From: Sipunculus nudus
Lineage: Eukaryota > Annelida > Sipuncula > Golfingiida > Sipunculidae
NCBI GenBank assembly: GCA_026874595.1
Contig: CM049319.1
Location: 52,032,917-52,096,916, forward strand
Reading direction: 5' to 3'
Length of the DNA: 64,000 nucleotides
This document shows positions 1 to 14,500 of this stretch, in pieces. The first letter of the stretch is position 1, and each line of letters opens with the position of its first letter. The notes under the pieces are model-generated. The model was not told the DNA's origin. It ran no database searches and saw nothing but the letters and a program-made list of their open reading frames with translations. A program made the position numbers and the translations under genes.

Positions 1-469
1 TATTAATTTAATACGCATGCAGATACATACATACATATTCTTAACAAAGGGGCATTTCGGATATAAAGGGAACATTCATGGACGCTTGTCTATATGAATA
101 TATATGTGAAAAGTGCACTGAACAGATATAGATTCCTTATGGAGGGGTTTCACTTAACAGAACCATGCAAATAAACGTTTTAACTGGTTGCATGCATGCC
201 GACTTAATTGTGTACCACTGGGATGGATTCCACAGTGACGTAAATACATCAGCATTGTAAGAAAGAGAGCTAGTATGTACTTGGCTCCGGGGGCCATCAG
301 CAGACATACGGAATGATACCTAATTTTAAGCTCAATTTCAGGAGAACGTCCGAGCAGACAATGATCCAATCGATCTGCCCTGTGGGCCGAGATAATTACT
401 GACCATGCAGCCAGCAGAAATTGATACCATCATCAGATATACCGAATCTCAATTTCCCAATAACTGTTA
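1..469. other. Unannotated upstream sequence
   Basis: AT-rich, mostly unique-looking sequence with no gene or repeat that I can recognise. Confidence 0.5.
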
Positions 470-800
470 TATTAAAGCTACCTTTTCGCCTACCTTTCAT
501 GTAGAAGTTATCCGATTTCTGTGATTACTCTGCATATATAAAATACTGTAGGTAAGTCCTGTTAAGAAAGGTTTTTTAAAAGCATCTGCATGTGACGGAT
601 GCAAGTAAGAGCCTGATTATCTACAAGCTGTTAGTAAATGCATATGTGCCAATGTTTACAAACAGAATAAACATGCACCCTATAAGGTATGTGGTTGCAA
701 GGTCACTAGTTGCAAAACGCCCTTAACAAAACTTGATCGTGCTGCCAGGTGTCCGTATCGAATGTGTTTGGTTTATTTTTGCGGACCACGTACTCAACAC
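470..800. repeat. Fragment of a long interspersed repeat (family R1)
   Basis: Shares order and wording with 10184-10620 and 43605-43920: a TTAAAGC...CTATTCACCT-like start, then a block with GAGCCTGATTATCTACAAGC, then a TTGACAAACA-like block and GAATGTGTTTGG. Diverged; the type of element is unknown. Confidence 0.5.
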
Positions 801-1160
801 TATTAAAATACCACATTCAAAGTATATATATATTTAAACGTATTCATAATTTCCACTTCATTTCCCATTATTTCCCTTAAATTATCTCTCATGCAACCAG
901 TGCCCATGGTATGCGTAAAGTTCTAACGGTTGAAGGTTGAAGAACATCAATATGTCTTTTTTAATACACAATTTTTTTTATATTATTTCTTGTTTATTGT
1001 GTTTGTCAAAGCAAGCCAGTCAAGCCAAATACTATCGTATGTGATAATTTTATTAGATATATATAAAGCAATAAACTATATCTTATCTTATCTTATAAAC
1101 CGTTTCGTCTAGGAGGGTAAAATTTGTTTTAAATTATGTCATTCACACGCACAATATATA

Positions 1161-1198
1161 CAGAGGCAAGTTCGGTATACAGTTGCCAATTGCCTCTG
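1161..1198. repeat. Short hairpin
   Basis: Perfect 9-bp inverted repeat CAGAGGCAA/TTGCCTCTG with a 20-base loop. Confidence 0.5.
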
Positions 1199-1274
1199 TG
1201 TTTTAAGAAAAGATTACGAAAAGACTGAAACGTGAAATATACTGTCCCTTTAAACAAAGTAAAATTTAAATAAT

Positions 1275-1275
1275 C

Positions 1276-1307
<32 letters not shown>

Positions 1308-1466
1308 TAGTAAACAGTTAGTATATTTGATTAATACAATAGGTATAAGCTTATAATTTTAATAATAATAATTATTATTATTACATTGTCATTGCTTTTT
1401 TGTTCCTGTTTGTGTTATTATTATTATTATTATTATTATTATCATCATCATCATCATCATCATCAG
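1275..1466. repeat. AAT/ATT/ATC microsatellites
   Basis: (AAT)n at about 1276-1307, a mixed AAT/ATT block around 1358-1382, then (ATT)n running into (ATC)n at about 1416-1466. The complementary ATT and AAT tracts could pair. Confidence 0.9.
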
Positions 1467-2179
1467 ATGAATAAGCCTGAAAGTTTTCAAACGTAATTCT
1501 TTATCTTAAAATACAATACTGAAAATATGCTCTTACTGACACCACTGACAGCCTTAAATGTCATTCACGTAATTATAATTTTATCTAATACTAAAATTAC
1601 TTAAAATAGTACAAAAAATAACTGATATTTTCTCCCTTCCTCTGTTACGTACAGCATTATATAAATCTACAACAGCTAGCCCAGTCATACGGCTATAAAC
1701 ATATATGTACACTGGTGTAGGTCTTCAAGTTTACCTCTTAATATTATCAATTCTGCTACCATATGCTGTTTCACTGGTTATCACTTATCAGGTCAAAATA
1801 AAAAAAATCGGGAAGCTGCTTTAAAAATAATTTTCTATAGCTTTATTGGAGGTGACGAAAACAATTATATCTTCTGATATCATTTTATTTTGTTATGTGT
1901 AAGGTATTCTTCATTTTGGTTATCAGAATTTGCGCCACTGTACCAAAGCAACTATATATAATTATATGTGACTGAAGTTTGTTTTGATAAAATCACAGAA
2001 TCAATACAATTACAAGTCGTCCTGAATAACAGATATAACCAATATATATGGACTTGGACAAAAATTTACAAAAGGTCTATGAAATGTGATTTTATACATG
2101 TGTATTGGATATATATATAAGAGCTCTACTCCAAACACATAAACGATTTAAACCGAAGGCCACCTATAATCTGTCAGAC

Positions 2180-2461
2180 TGTGGATATCATGTGTCAATA
2201 CCGTTTGAGGAGTGAACAGAAATGATTGTCACAAGGGGGGTAAAAAAATAATCTCCGACCGTCCCCCTTGAATAATAAGTGTGCATGATTTCTTTGCCAT
2301 GCAAATGCAGGAAAGGCCACGTGACCCGTCACACTGAACATGGCTTCATGTGTAAACAGAGTCAAGAGTGATCGTATGTAGGGCAGCACGGATCGTACTC
2401 GGAATAACCAGGCAAGAATAGCTATATCGAGCTGTCAAAGTGCAAAGACGACACTGTCAAA
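2180..2461 (+). promoter_or_regulatory. Probable promoter and 5' UTR of the tetraspanin
   Basis: Unique, less AT-rich sequence directly upstream of the ATG. It contains an octamer ATGCAAAT at 2299-2306 and an E-box CACGTG at 2318-2323 within GGCCACGTGACC, a context bound by bHLH-zip factors such as USF/MITF/TFE in animals. No clear TATA box. The transcription start is not visible, and an untranslated exon further upstream cannot be excluded. Confidence 0.4.
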
Positions 2462-2533
2462 ATGCCGGGGGTGCAAAGCTGTCTCATGACCTGTGTGAAA
2501 ATATTTCTAGTTGCCTTGAATTTAGTTTTCTTG
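2462..2533 (+). CDS. Tetraspanin coding exon 1 (aa 1-24)
   Basis: Encodes the N-terminal tail and first half of TM1 (starts MPGVQSCLMTCVKIF). The ATG at 2462 gives the short cytoplasmic tail usual in the family, with Cys7 and Cys11 close to the membrane. Exon ends TTC TTG followed by a GTGAGT donor at 2534. Joining to exon 2 continues the hydrophobic helix without a break, which supports the 29-kb intron between them. Confidence 0.88.
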
Positions 2534-5500
2534 GTGAGTACATCACATTTTCTCTTGCCATGCGCGGGACGTACAACTTGGGGGGAGAAACGGTGCCCGC
2601 GTAGGGGCTGTGTTTTTTCCCCCTGTAAAAGCCTGTGTTTTCCCATGTAGGCTGTAAGAGAACATCATATCAGTTTTAGCCACTAAATCTTCAGCACCCC
2701 GCGCCGTATATACTAACTCCAGTGAATGGTGTAATAATTTCATCTGCTTAATTCCCATGCCGTTGTTTTATTCAATTTGTGACATCGTGTGTCTGTTTAG
2801 GGATATGTGAATGTTCGTAAGTCGTAAGAGTCAAAGATAGCAGCCTGCTCACATCTCCCCAGAAACTTGCCAGAATGGAGTACTAAGCCGTCTGCCTCAT
2901 AAAAAGTGATTTATCAGCAAACAGGTTTTTTTAATGGTAAATGCATGCCAGTGCTAAACATATGGTCTTTCCACACCCCTGCTTGTATATGAACAGTACA
3001 TCAGTGATATATACTGTATATATGTAGTATTTAGTAGTAATGTACTATATATACCATACGTTTATACACACATAAATGCATTCCATTCCTTATCAGTGTC
3101 ACTCAGGCCCACAAACCACTGCCTGACCTTGTCTCACTATGGGTTTTATTGTGGAATAAACATCACAAAAACGTTCATATATAAAAAAGTTCATATATGT
3201 AATACTCCTTCACTGTGGCTAAAATGCCAGTTTTAACATCTCTTAGCGAATTTGCTTCAAAGGCACCATTGATAATTATGCATATATGCATGTGTTTGTT
3301 TTTCCAAATTATGTCAAAATATGATGTCAGCATGGGTTTCCGTATGAATCTGTGTTCTTGAATATTTCCAATTTTTCATTTGTTCCATTAAAACTATCAA
3401 AAACATTATCTATTACACAATTAGCTTTTTCAGCCAAATCATAGAGGACACCAGTGTTGTTAACAGTAATTAACAGAATGTTTGTTAATCATTAATCTGC
3501 TAAGTGTCCATGAATTCTCATGATCTAGCGTGCAACACACAGACTAGACCTGTACCAACATTTGACATATATGGGTGTGCTACTGAGTGTAGTTTACATG
3601 GATGATAGACAAGTGTACATGTAAAGCCTACTGGAAGCTCAAAGTCCACTTTGTAGCTCTGACAGGATGGTAAAGGTTGACCATAAAGTTACTGAGGGAT
3701 AGGTTTCTTTGACTTAATTTTAGCCCCATCCCCTTATTATATAGCTTAGCTGGTTGACTGACCGACTGAAAATAAAGTCGGTGCTTAAGCAAGTCAAAGG
3801 TCCCTTGAAAATCTGGCCGCACTGGCTCCATCAGCAGTGACAAAGATTGAGTTGGTATACAGTTAAATGTCTAAGACGAAAATAGAAGATACTGATAGAG
3901 TTGAAGATGGTAGTGAGAGAAGTGGAAGAAAAGCCGGAGAACCCACAGAGAACCACCAACCTTGGATGGGCCACTACAACCTGCTCTAATGGCAGCACCT
4001 GGGATCAAACCCAGGTCGGCAGCATTTTACAGCTCAGCTGTCCACTTGTCCAGGCCCCATTTGGTTGACTGATTTACTGAAAAAATAATAGAATGATAGT
4101 GATGGAATTCATGGAGGGTGAGAGTAACACCTGAGGAACAGTTGATAAAATATATATGTCCCCTTTATTGATATATTTTAGTTTAAAGGGACCTATTCAC
4201 ATACCAGGTATTAAATAAACATGAGATATAGTGTATTTTCCTTAAAGTTATGGTGTATGTCAATATTCCACCCTGTAACTGTTTGGTTTCTCCTGTACAT
4301 AAAGGGAGAAAAGCTAGCACAGGGCACAATCAGTGGCCCAATAAAAACATTTCATGCATGCCACCTGATGGCCATACTGTGCATGCCACTTCACAAATCA
4401 AGATATTTCAAGCTTTCTCAATCAAGTGTTTCTCCTGTGTTTCTTCTTTCACATTTCTCCTCCTTGTTTGCGAATTGTCACACATGCACAAGATCAGTTC
4501 TCTGGTCACGCAGTCTTGTTATGGTACACAGACACAAATGGAATGTGTTAACTCAAACACTGGACCATGACAACTTACAATACAGGTGAACTGGAGATAT
4601 TAAGCCTGTGTCCCTGGGTTGATTTGCTGGGAAACTTTTGTATTCAGCAAATTTGAGCAAATAGTGTAAGATGGTATCTATATTATTGCCAAAAAATTCA
4701 TAATAGCCTTTATAAGATTCTTTACAGTTGCAAGATTTTAGAATTAGTCTGTCATCTTTTACCAGTATTAGGGAAAGCTTGAAAAGTAAATTTCCATATA
4801 GGGTGAATGTGCACAAGTGTGACTTGTTAGAACTGTCATTATTCTGACAAGTAGAGCTGACCTGTGATGCTGTCATTGAGTTAGGGAACAATGACACACG
4901 TTTCTCTCGTCTTTGAATTATGTTTCCCCTGCTTATAAATCACACACCAAAGTTTTATCAGGTTCCTGGTAATATTTGAGATCTGATGATGGATATATTC
5001 CCTCAGTAGACAAGGGTAGTGGAATTTTGGCATAAATTTTTGTATATATTTGTGTGGTCTCTGACTGCTTGCTAGTTCATTTAATCTTAAACGCACACCT
5101 CTATATTTTAATATTACTCCCTTGTACAAATGGCACGAATAAGATCTATTAAAAAAAATGACTACCACCAATAAGGCATGAGGCAGTTATCAGAATTCAG
5201 GCCCTATGCTTCAATTATATACATGCATTCAGCACTTGTTGGTCCTTATTGTTTATTCAGTATCTAATTGAGATAACAGCTGACATTCAGTAAATAAGGG
5301 CTACTGAAATTAATATAGCAATTGATTCAGTAGTTACATCATGTTGATATAAGTTCAGCAGTCCTACTGAGGGGTTAAAAAAATTGATTGCAGTTTTCTC
5401 ATTAAAATCATATTATTTTGTTCATGATTTCATACATCATGCTCAAGGTGCCAGCACTTGTTGATTAACTGTGTGTATACAGAGGTATTAAGAAGGAGTT

Positions 5501-8500
5501 TTTGTCAAAAAAAATACATCAACCTGTGTATTATTTTTTCAACAACTCTGTTATTACAGACAAAAATGCAACCCAGCTATATGCATTACATTTGATAAAT
5601 TGAAAGTTAAAATAAAACAGATATGACAACATATTTGTTGAACAGGAGGTAACAGAATGATTAATTCTGGACTAGTGCTAGGAATCTGTTGTAAAATCAT
5701 GTTTGATGATTTAAATATGGCAGATAACTGATGGATTATTTTATGTTACTTCTGTTTTTCTCAGAAACAAAAATAGTGTATTGATCAATGTAGGCCATAG
5801 CACATAAGCATACGTTCCAGGAGTATATATATATATTATTTATGTTTTACTCAAACATATTGCACATTACTATGATATTTTTATGTAGGGACTACACTTA
5901 CACAAAATATATGGTACAGGATCTGATTGCCATAAGTTTCCACAACCTTATATTAGTCACAATAAGTACTGCATGTTTGGAGTTTTGCCTCCTCCACATA
6001 GATCTGACATGGTTTAGGGGATGGTATGACATCACGCTCTCTGTGTTAGTCATTCTGTGGTTTTAGAGACTGCGGTTGCACCACATGCTATGAATTGATC
6101 AGTATGCTTTACATCACTCACATATAACAAACTTTTTCTGAAACCTCCCCCTCTTTACCCCACTCCCACCCATTGGCTTTTGATCTAAATTACAATGTAC
6201 CTTATCTGTGTTACATTTTGTTAGTGTTGTCCTGATTGACTGATGTCATGTTGTTATTGATAATTGGTTGTTTTTATTTTATAATCAATTAAATTTGTTG
6301 CGTCCTTGTGCAATCAATCGTGAACAAGTCACATGTGAGGACATACTGTATTTTGGGAAATATATCAGGAATCTGTCAGAAACATTAGAAAGAAAGGATA
6401 CAAAATATTAGCAACACCTTGGGAGAAATTTTAATAAGTATTATAACAGTTTTCAATACCATAAAAACATGATATATCAAGAAAATACATTATTATTGAT
6501 GACTATTACTGTTCTCTGCTGATGTGTAGTGTGTATGTAGAATGCCCCCCCCCCCCCCAAAAAAAAAAAAAATTATATATATACAAATGCATGTCATTGC
6601 TATCCAAATAGTGATGGGTCCCTGCCAGGTACCAGTACATGCAATAACCAATTAAAAGTCCATCATTGGTGGTTTTCCTTTCAATCCTAAAACATGATTA
6701 AACGGGCCAATTGCGATATTTCTGTACATTTATGTCCCACCCGTAACACCAACATTTATTGTAATAGAAATCTTAATTATTTATCTTTTATACATATACA
6801 TAATCTGGTATACTTATCTCAGAAATCTCCCAGCTCCCACGTTCCTCCATGGTTAGATAATGATTAATCAATATTACAAAGTCATCATAATATGTCCAAC
6901 CCATAACACACACAGTGTCCCACCTTGCTGGTCCAAGGTTTTACTTGATGGGAACTTTTTTTCAACTTGCATGTACCTGAGGCAATGAGACACCTGATAG
7001 GTAGAATAAGTTCAACTCAATAGTCTTACTATTAAATATGTTTAGATAAAAAGTGTTACGGGTGGGACATATTTGATAGAAATGTAGTTTTAATTAATAT
7101 TAACATCACATTTATACACTAATAAGACAATAAAATAAGTCACAAACCTTAAATATGCGATGGACTAATGAAAATCAAGGCACAGTATATTTCTTTTTAG
7201 AATTTAACACGAGGAATTTGTCAAATTTGCCAAAAGAATGTCTGTGGAGGACCGTTACGGGTGGGACAAAGGCTGGTAATGCTAATTACTTTACAACAGT
7301 TATGTTTTAATATTCCTCTTTATTGATGAATTTTATGGTGAGAAAATGCTATAAAATAATCTGCACAGTCATTCTGATAATTCTGATGAAAAGTTGCAGC
7401 AGTTAATTTTAAAAAAATAACGCTGCATGGCTACTCTTTGAAATAATTGCTTAAGATATGCTTATTAGTACAGTCCATGAAGCACTGTAAAAGTACAGTA
7501 AATGTAAAATAAATGTACTCATGTTTTCCTAACCTTTCAGTATTGCCAGTTTCTTTTTGGAATCCATACCATTATTGTTAACATTATAAACCAGATCTGC
7601 CTTTAATGTCACCTTTCACTGTATATATGTCTTTATCAACTAATTTACTAAATCATTTGTCATTATATGCAGTTTCCCTTTATTATTTGCTTAAATTTTA
7701 AATGATTTAAATAATATATAATGTTAAAAAAATAATAAATGAAATTAAATCCAAATTGATCCAGGGAAAGAAAATTTTTGGCATTAAATATAAATAAATA
7801 ACAACATAATAAATGCCTTCCTGAAAATCCTAATTATTAACCAAAGAAGGCCTAAAAAGTATATTAAAACATATATTAAAAGTATAGTATTTCCTTTAAA
7901 ATCAATTGAAGAAGATACCATCAGAGTTAACATGAAAGGAGTTGTTCAATCTTATTTAATCTGCAGCAAGCTATATTCTTTGCCTTGTTACGGGTGGGAC
8001 AATGTTACGGGTGGGACACGTTACAGGTGGGACAAAATGATGTATCTTTGATATACTGTATAATAAATTCAGAGGACAGACATACAAATTAGGCATGACA
8101 AAACAGTTCAAGTTTGTGCTTTTCTGTATAAAGGTTTAATGTTTATCTTGTCTCTAATTTCACACTGCTATTCCACTGTTACGGATGGGACAGTTATGAT
8201 TGACGATACCAACCTTTTTGGATAAAACACTTGATTCTGATTTGTTAGAGTTACATGTACCCCAGACACGTAAGAAATATTAATCTCACTTCTATTCTGG
8301 TCAGTGTAACACAAAACGCAGTTCTTGGTTAATAATCATGACAATTGCAGCACTACCTGTTACGGGTGGGACAAAAAAAATATTTTATTTTGACCAAGAC
8401 ATCATAATAGGTACCAAAATCCAAGTTTTGGATTTCTGTATCCAAGATACCTCTTCATGTAAACTTTCAACCCTACTACACTTTTTAAATTCATTCAGCA

Positions 8501-11500
8501 GCATGTATGCAGCTGATTATTAAGGTCTGCTTGGTCATAAAACTTATGGGTTCAACTGTGGACATGTTACGGGTGGGACAAATTGGCCCATAATTTGCTG
8601 CAAGTGGATAAAAACATCTTTTCTATCACACTAAAAAGTGATGGATGTTACTGTCTGCATCATCTGTGATAATCTTAATTAATAACTGCCTGACAAACAG
8701 CCTTATTTTTCTTTCTTTAACCTCAGACACTGTCATGTACAGATTTAGCGCAATTGGCCCAAACACTTCTTTTTATAGCACCACATAAGGCAAAAAAATA
8801 AAAGGTATGGTTCTCAGGCACTGCCCTTGTCAGTTTAAATCCTCCCCCCCCCCCCCATAAAAAATCTTTATATTGATTTTCAATAGAAACCTACCACATT
8901 TGAACTCAAGCCGCTTGGACATTTCTTTCAAGAAGATAAAAAAATACAATTTTGATAAGATTTCCCTTGTTATGTAGTGCTTTTACCTGTTTATTAAAAA
9001 AAGGTTCTTATCCTGTACCTCTCTTATCATTTGACATTTTTTTCAAAACATACAAAAAAATGCCTGCCCGCATTAATATCTGAAATAAAGTGCCTGAGAA
9101 ACAAACCTTATTTTTTTGGCCTAATGTGATTTTTTTATCATGAGTAAAGTATTGTGGTATGTGTCACAATTACAACATAATGGGACTTTAAAGCCCTAAT
9201 GGATAGGCAAATTATCAGATGAATATGGCATGGACATAGAGGAACTTCTGTACTGCTATGACAGAGCTCTGTTAATATAGATTTATATGGTAGTCAGTCA
9301 GTTTAGAATTGTGTTATTCTAATGTCCATAATCAGCTGTCAAGTTAAAGCCAGACCTTTATATAATTTCCCCCCAAAAATGTTCAAATTTGCACATTGTT
9401 GTATTATTAAACTTTACTTAATATTATCTTTGTACATGCATAGATAAGATAGACTAAGTTACAGTTAATTCTTCCCTTCATGTGCTTTCACAAACAAAGA
9501 TGTTGTTTGCCTAGCAGCCATAAACTAGGACTTCCTAATTTTTCGCCTTTCTTCTACCTCAAAAATAAGACTGGTCTCATATACTGACCTGGCTTATACT
9601 TGAGACATTACGGTATGATAAAGCTTAGACCTACTCAGTGGAGTAGAGCAAATGATACATTCCTCAAATAACTAATATGTGACCAATTGTCTGTGATTCT
9701 TGTAAACATGATACCCTGTAGTGCTATTGTGTAAACTTGACATCCTGTCCATATTTCTGGTGGGTTGGGATTGTTCCACCTGCTGGTGCTACCTGCGTGG
9801 CTGATTATAGGATTTTCCATTAGGTCTATTGTTAATGGTTCTGTGATGTGATCAGGGGCATTGTATTATGTAGAAAATAATCAATGTTACCATGGTTTGT
9901 ATCATTATCCACACAAAGTATCCGTGTACATATTTTGTACATTGTAGGGATATATTAAATTATTATCACAAGAAGATAACTAGGGGGCTACTGGAGTACA
10001 AAAATATCCAAGCCAGACCTTTATTTGCTTTTAATTTCAAGAAATTTTTATTTGCTCTTGGCAGTTACTTAGATCTCAAGACAAATCTCTAGGCCAATTT
10101 TCCTTGTCTATATATATGTCTAAAAACTAAAATCCAGGAGACTAATTAACTCCCAGAACAGCTTGATAAGACAAATAATTAATTAAAGCCAGCTATTCAC
10201 CTATCTTTTGTGTAGGGTTTGTGTGAATTCTTGCTTACTCTGTGTATTTATGAATGAACTCTAGGTACTTTCTGTTCAGAACAGTTCTCATAACTCCTCT
10301 GATAGGAGGTATGAGCTTGCTTATCTACAAGCTGTAAATAAAAACAGTACATGTATATACCTTAGACCAATGTTGACAAACAAAATAATTGCATCACCTA
10401 GGTTGTTGGTTGCATATGTGCAGAAAGCGGAAAGGTCACTTGTGGAAAAAGACCAGTTACAATACTCTAGTTCATATGACTTGCCACCAGATGTCCTTGT
10501 TGAATGTGTTTGGATAATTTTTTGCTGGCAAGTACCTTATGATTATACAGATAAAAACAAAACAAACAGCCTGTATGTGGCCGTATTACCATTTTCTGGC
10601 CTATTTGTATAAAAGATTCAAGGGATAATCTTCAGCAAATATGCGTCAGATGATTGAATAGTCTCCTTTAAAAAAGAAAGTTTTGACTCCATAGCACATA
10701 GTGTTGAAAATAGGTTGTAATTTCATGATTGATAATCAGATAAAAGCAGTTGACCTCTATGGAAGAAAAAATTGGAAATAATCTGATATTTAGATGTATG
10801 AACTTTTGCAACATTTACAGACCGGTACATCCTCTCCGCTGATATGGAGGCTTACATGCAGGCTTACAATGTCATTATTCTATAGCCTACATGTCTATAT
10901 AGTAACTAAGAAATTAAGGTTTTTCTAGTAACCATAGATTTTTCTCTAGTTTGCTGTCAGAATAAATATGAAAGCACACATATCCTCATCAAAAAGCTTA
11001 AGAATGTTTACAAAATATTGCAATTGATTATGGCACTGCACAACCGATCATCGGATCATTTGCATCAACCCGACCAATGATCGATTATAATTAATCAACA
11101 ACCCAATGATCACTTATTGTACATTATATAACCTAAGCTGTATGTTACCTAATTCTTATATAGCTGGGGTTCAGGCATTGCGTTAACAGCAGCCAGCATT
11201 AAGTGGTTTAACATTGTAGCCCTGCTGGGATTAACAGATGGTTGTATTACAATACCACAGAGTCAACATAAGGAATACATATTACTGTTTAGGTTCACAA
11301 GAGTGCATATGTGTTTATTGTTTAGATAGATAAATCATTCAGGAATAGTTCATGATGTCAAAACATTTAACAGATCTTCAATATCTTTACTTGTATTTTA
11401 AGCTGATGGAACTTTATACAAACATCAATTTTTCAGAGCTTACCTGACACAGTCCTGCTGAGTTGTAGCTACGTAGGTGTCAAGGCCAAGATCCAAATCT

Positions 11501-14500
11501 GGACCAGTAGGTAATTGGTCTAGGAGAAACCCCCATTTTGGGTTACTGGCTTCTGCTGCTCAGGGGCAGAGCACATGACTCAAACCTGGGAGAGTTCAAA
11601 CCTCAGCTGAGACCATGGAATTTTTCATGGTCAGTGGATGCCTAGGGTTAGCACTGTGGAGGTTAAATGGAAAGACCCCTACTGGGGTGTTTCACTTATA
11701 AACCAGTGTGCCTTTCAAGGATTCCGCAGTGGTATGAGTGGGCAATGGGGGCCATATCACACTCAGGGGAGACAGGTGCGGTAGTCACCTGGCCTGGTCA
11801 ACACCAGGGAATAAAAATAAGAGGAAGCATGTGATGCTGCCCCGTCTGGTAATCTGAAACTGGAAAGGAATTCTTCAGATGAACATATACTTAGTTAAGT
11901 TAGCATAAAAAATTGGAGGCTGTTTTCTCCAACAACAAAAAATCTTTGAAATCCTGATAAATGTTTATGCCGGAACTTAATCCTCATTGAATAGACAAGT
12001 ACTGTCAGGTGCACCACTTGAACCTATACTTAAACAGTGGCAGATCCAGGGGGCGCACCGCCCCCCTTTTTTCGACCATACAAAAAAACACAGGGGAGGA
12101 AACTCATAGTATACATAATGAAAATCCAAGACCAAGTTTATAGAACAGTTACAATGTATGTCTTGTTTTATAAGCTACCCGAGTTTGAAGGATTACAACC
12201 TAAATTATCAAAAAATTTCCACCCCTGGGAGGTCCCCCCCCTCGGTGCTTCCAGAGCCATGCAATGTGAGACCCCCTATTGTAAATTCCTTATCCTCCCC
12301 TGTTAAACAAATAAAAAATGTTTTAAAATTATTTTATTCCTTCTATTCCCATCCCACTTTAATTTGAGGATTTGGGCAAGGAGGAAAAAAGTGATATTCT
12401 GCTCTAAACTTTGCAAACATGTCCCCTCACCACAAACTCTCTGCAGTTTAATTATCACCAGGATGCTGTCATCAGAGTACTTTCATGTTTCATCCTTGTG
12501 CCCTAGTAAAAAATGACAGGTTTATTTTTTCCCAGTTCTCAAAACTGCTCATAGGGGCCGCTTTTTTTATGGACATACTTAAACCAAGATGTCCTGGATC
12601 ACTGATACCCTCTTTACACAGCGCTTTACCTATAGGCCTAGTACCTATATCATAAGCGCTGTTTGCTATGACCTCATATCCTGAATTACTACACCAGAGG
12701 GGAGCACTGTATTTTTGTCCAATCAGGTGAGACCTTGTGCTGGAAGACACTGCCAAGCGAGGAATACATGAACCCAATCAATTATCATGTTCATTTTGTT
12801 TTGATTGACAGCTCATTGCCCCGGTAACCATAACATGTTCAGAGAGAATTGCCCGAGTCCACAGGCACTCGTTTCCCGCGCTAAAATGACCTAGAAACCG
12901 TAAACTTATTGAGTATGGGCGATATACCAGTTATAAAAGAACAAGGTAATGAACTCCACCGCTACACGGGCAAGACAACTTTTTTTCACAAGTCCGAATT
13001 CCGGAGAATTATCCGCTTCACAAGCATGATCACGCGCCTTTTTGTTGAAAACTTCTTTATTTACAAGATTAAACTTCCAAATATAAAAGTTCCCCACACT
13101 AACCGCGAATTCCAGCACGTTTATCCAAGCTGCGACACCGTCATTTGTCATGAATACATTTACTAGTTGCAGAAGTTGAGAAGCGGATAATTTTCCGGAA
13201 TTCGGACTTGTGAAAAAAAGTTGTCTTGCCCGCGTAGCGGTGGAGTTCATTACCTTGTTCTTTTATAACTGGTATATCGCCCATACTCAATGTGTTTACG
13301 GTTTCTAGGCCATTGTAGTGCTGGAAACGAGTGCCTGTGCCCGCGACATGGTTTGCTTAGGGCCTTGGGCACATAGGATGGCTGGTCAATGAGCTTTATT
13401 TCAAACGAAACGTAACAACAAAGGCTGCGTGCACACCTCACTGGCTGGTTTCAGTTCTGCAGACAACAGATACATGGCTACGCTAACACAGTCATAATGT
13501 CATAATCGTATCGGTCGATGAGGCGAGAATGCAAAGGGAGCAATAAAAATTAGACCGTAAACTCATCAAGCGGCGCTTGAAGCGCAGCTATGGGAGGTTG
13601 CCTGTTGAGTGTTTGTTTATTGGCATCTGGTTGGCTGCTTGTCACATCATACACACGTTTTTTCAGCAGACAACAAACCGCCATCTGGTGTCAAAATATA
13701 TCATAAACGGTCAAAGCTGGCTGCATGAAAATCAGTTGCTTCTTTAGAAGCATATGATTTCCGCTGCCTCGGGAGCGTAGATCACTGATTGAATTATGGG
13801 TATATACCCCTAGTTACACAAGCCAGTAAAATCAACACTCCAAATATCACCAAAAGTATAAACATACAATTTGTGATATTAAAAAAGTGATATTAAAAAA
13901 AGGCAGAATGCTTTGCTTGAAATATTAATTTGATGAATATATCATATATCTACCAGTGTGAGTGATTTAAATGCATCTAAAAAGAAACCAAATGATTTAA
14001 TTTTTTACAAAATAATTCATTACACCTTTGAGGGATTTATAACTGACAAAGAGAAATTATATATTTATCCCCAAAAACAGGACAAACAATGACATACCGG
14101 AATAAGTGATTAGTTGTATATCAGACAGGGATACTAAAGTTAACAGACTGATATATCATCGGACAGCAGACAGCAACAGACTGTCAGAATACTGATCTAC
14201 TGGTGGGATTTTTGTCCATTAACCAGGGTTGGGAGTTCTTACATGACCCTTTGCCAGTAAAAATTGGTTGTCCTCTACCTACAGATAATCAGAATTAATT
14301 AATTGTTTAGGAGTATGAAAATTTTACTGTATGCAGACCATTACATTGTCTGAACTGATGTATAAACCAATATGGGTGCTGATATATGTATAATGGTTCT
14401 GTGGCCTACATGCGTGGGTAGTAACCTTACCTGTATGAAGTTATTACTGAACACTTAACTTTTCTAGATATTCTCACATGAATTAAATGAAAGTTTACAT

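Noticed and set aside
12037-12306. 89-codon frame starting MADPGGAPPP
   Set aside because: It begins in a hAT-like terminal sequence that often gives such frames; no domain.
12906-13250. Overlapping frames of 85 and 114 codons on opposite strands
   Set aside because: They mirror each other because they run through the two arms of the foldback at 12860-13339.
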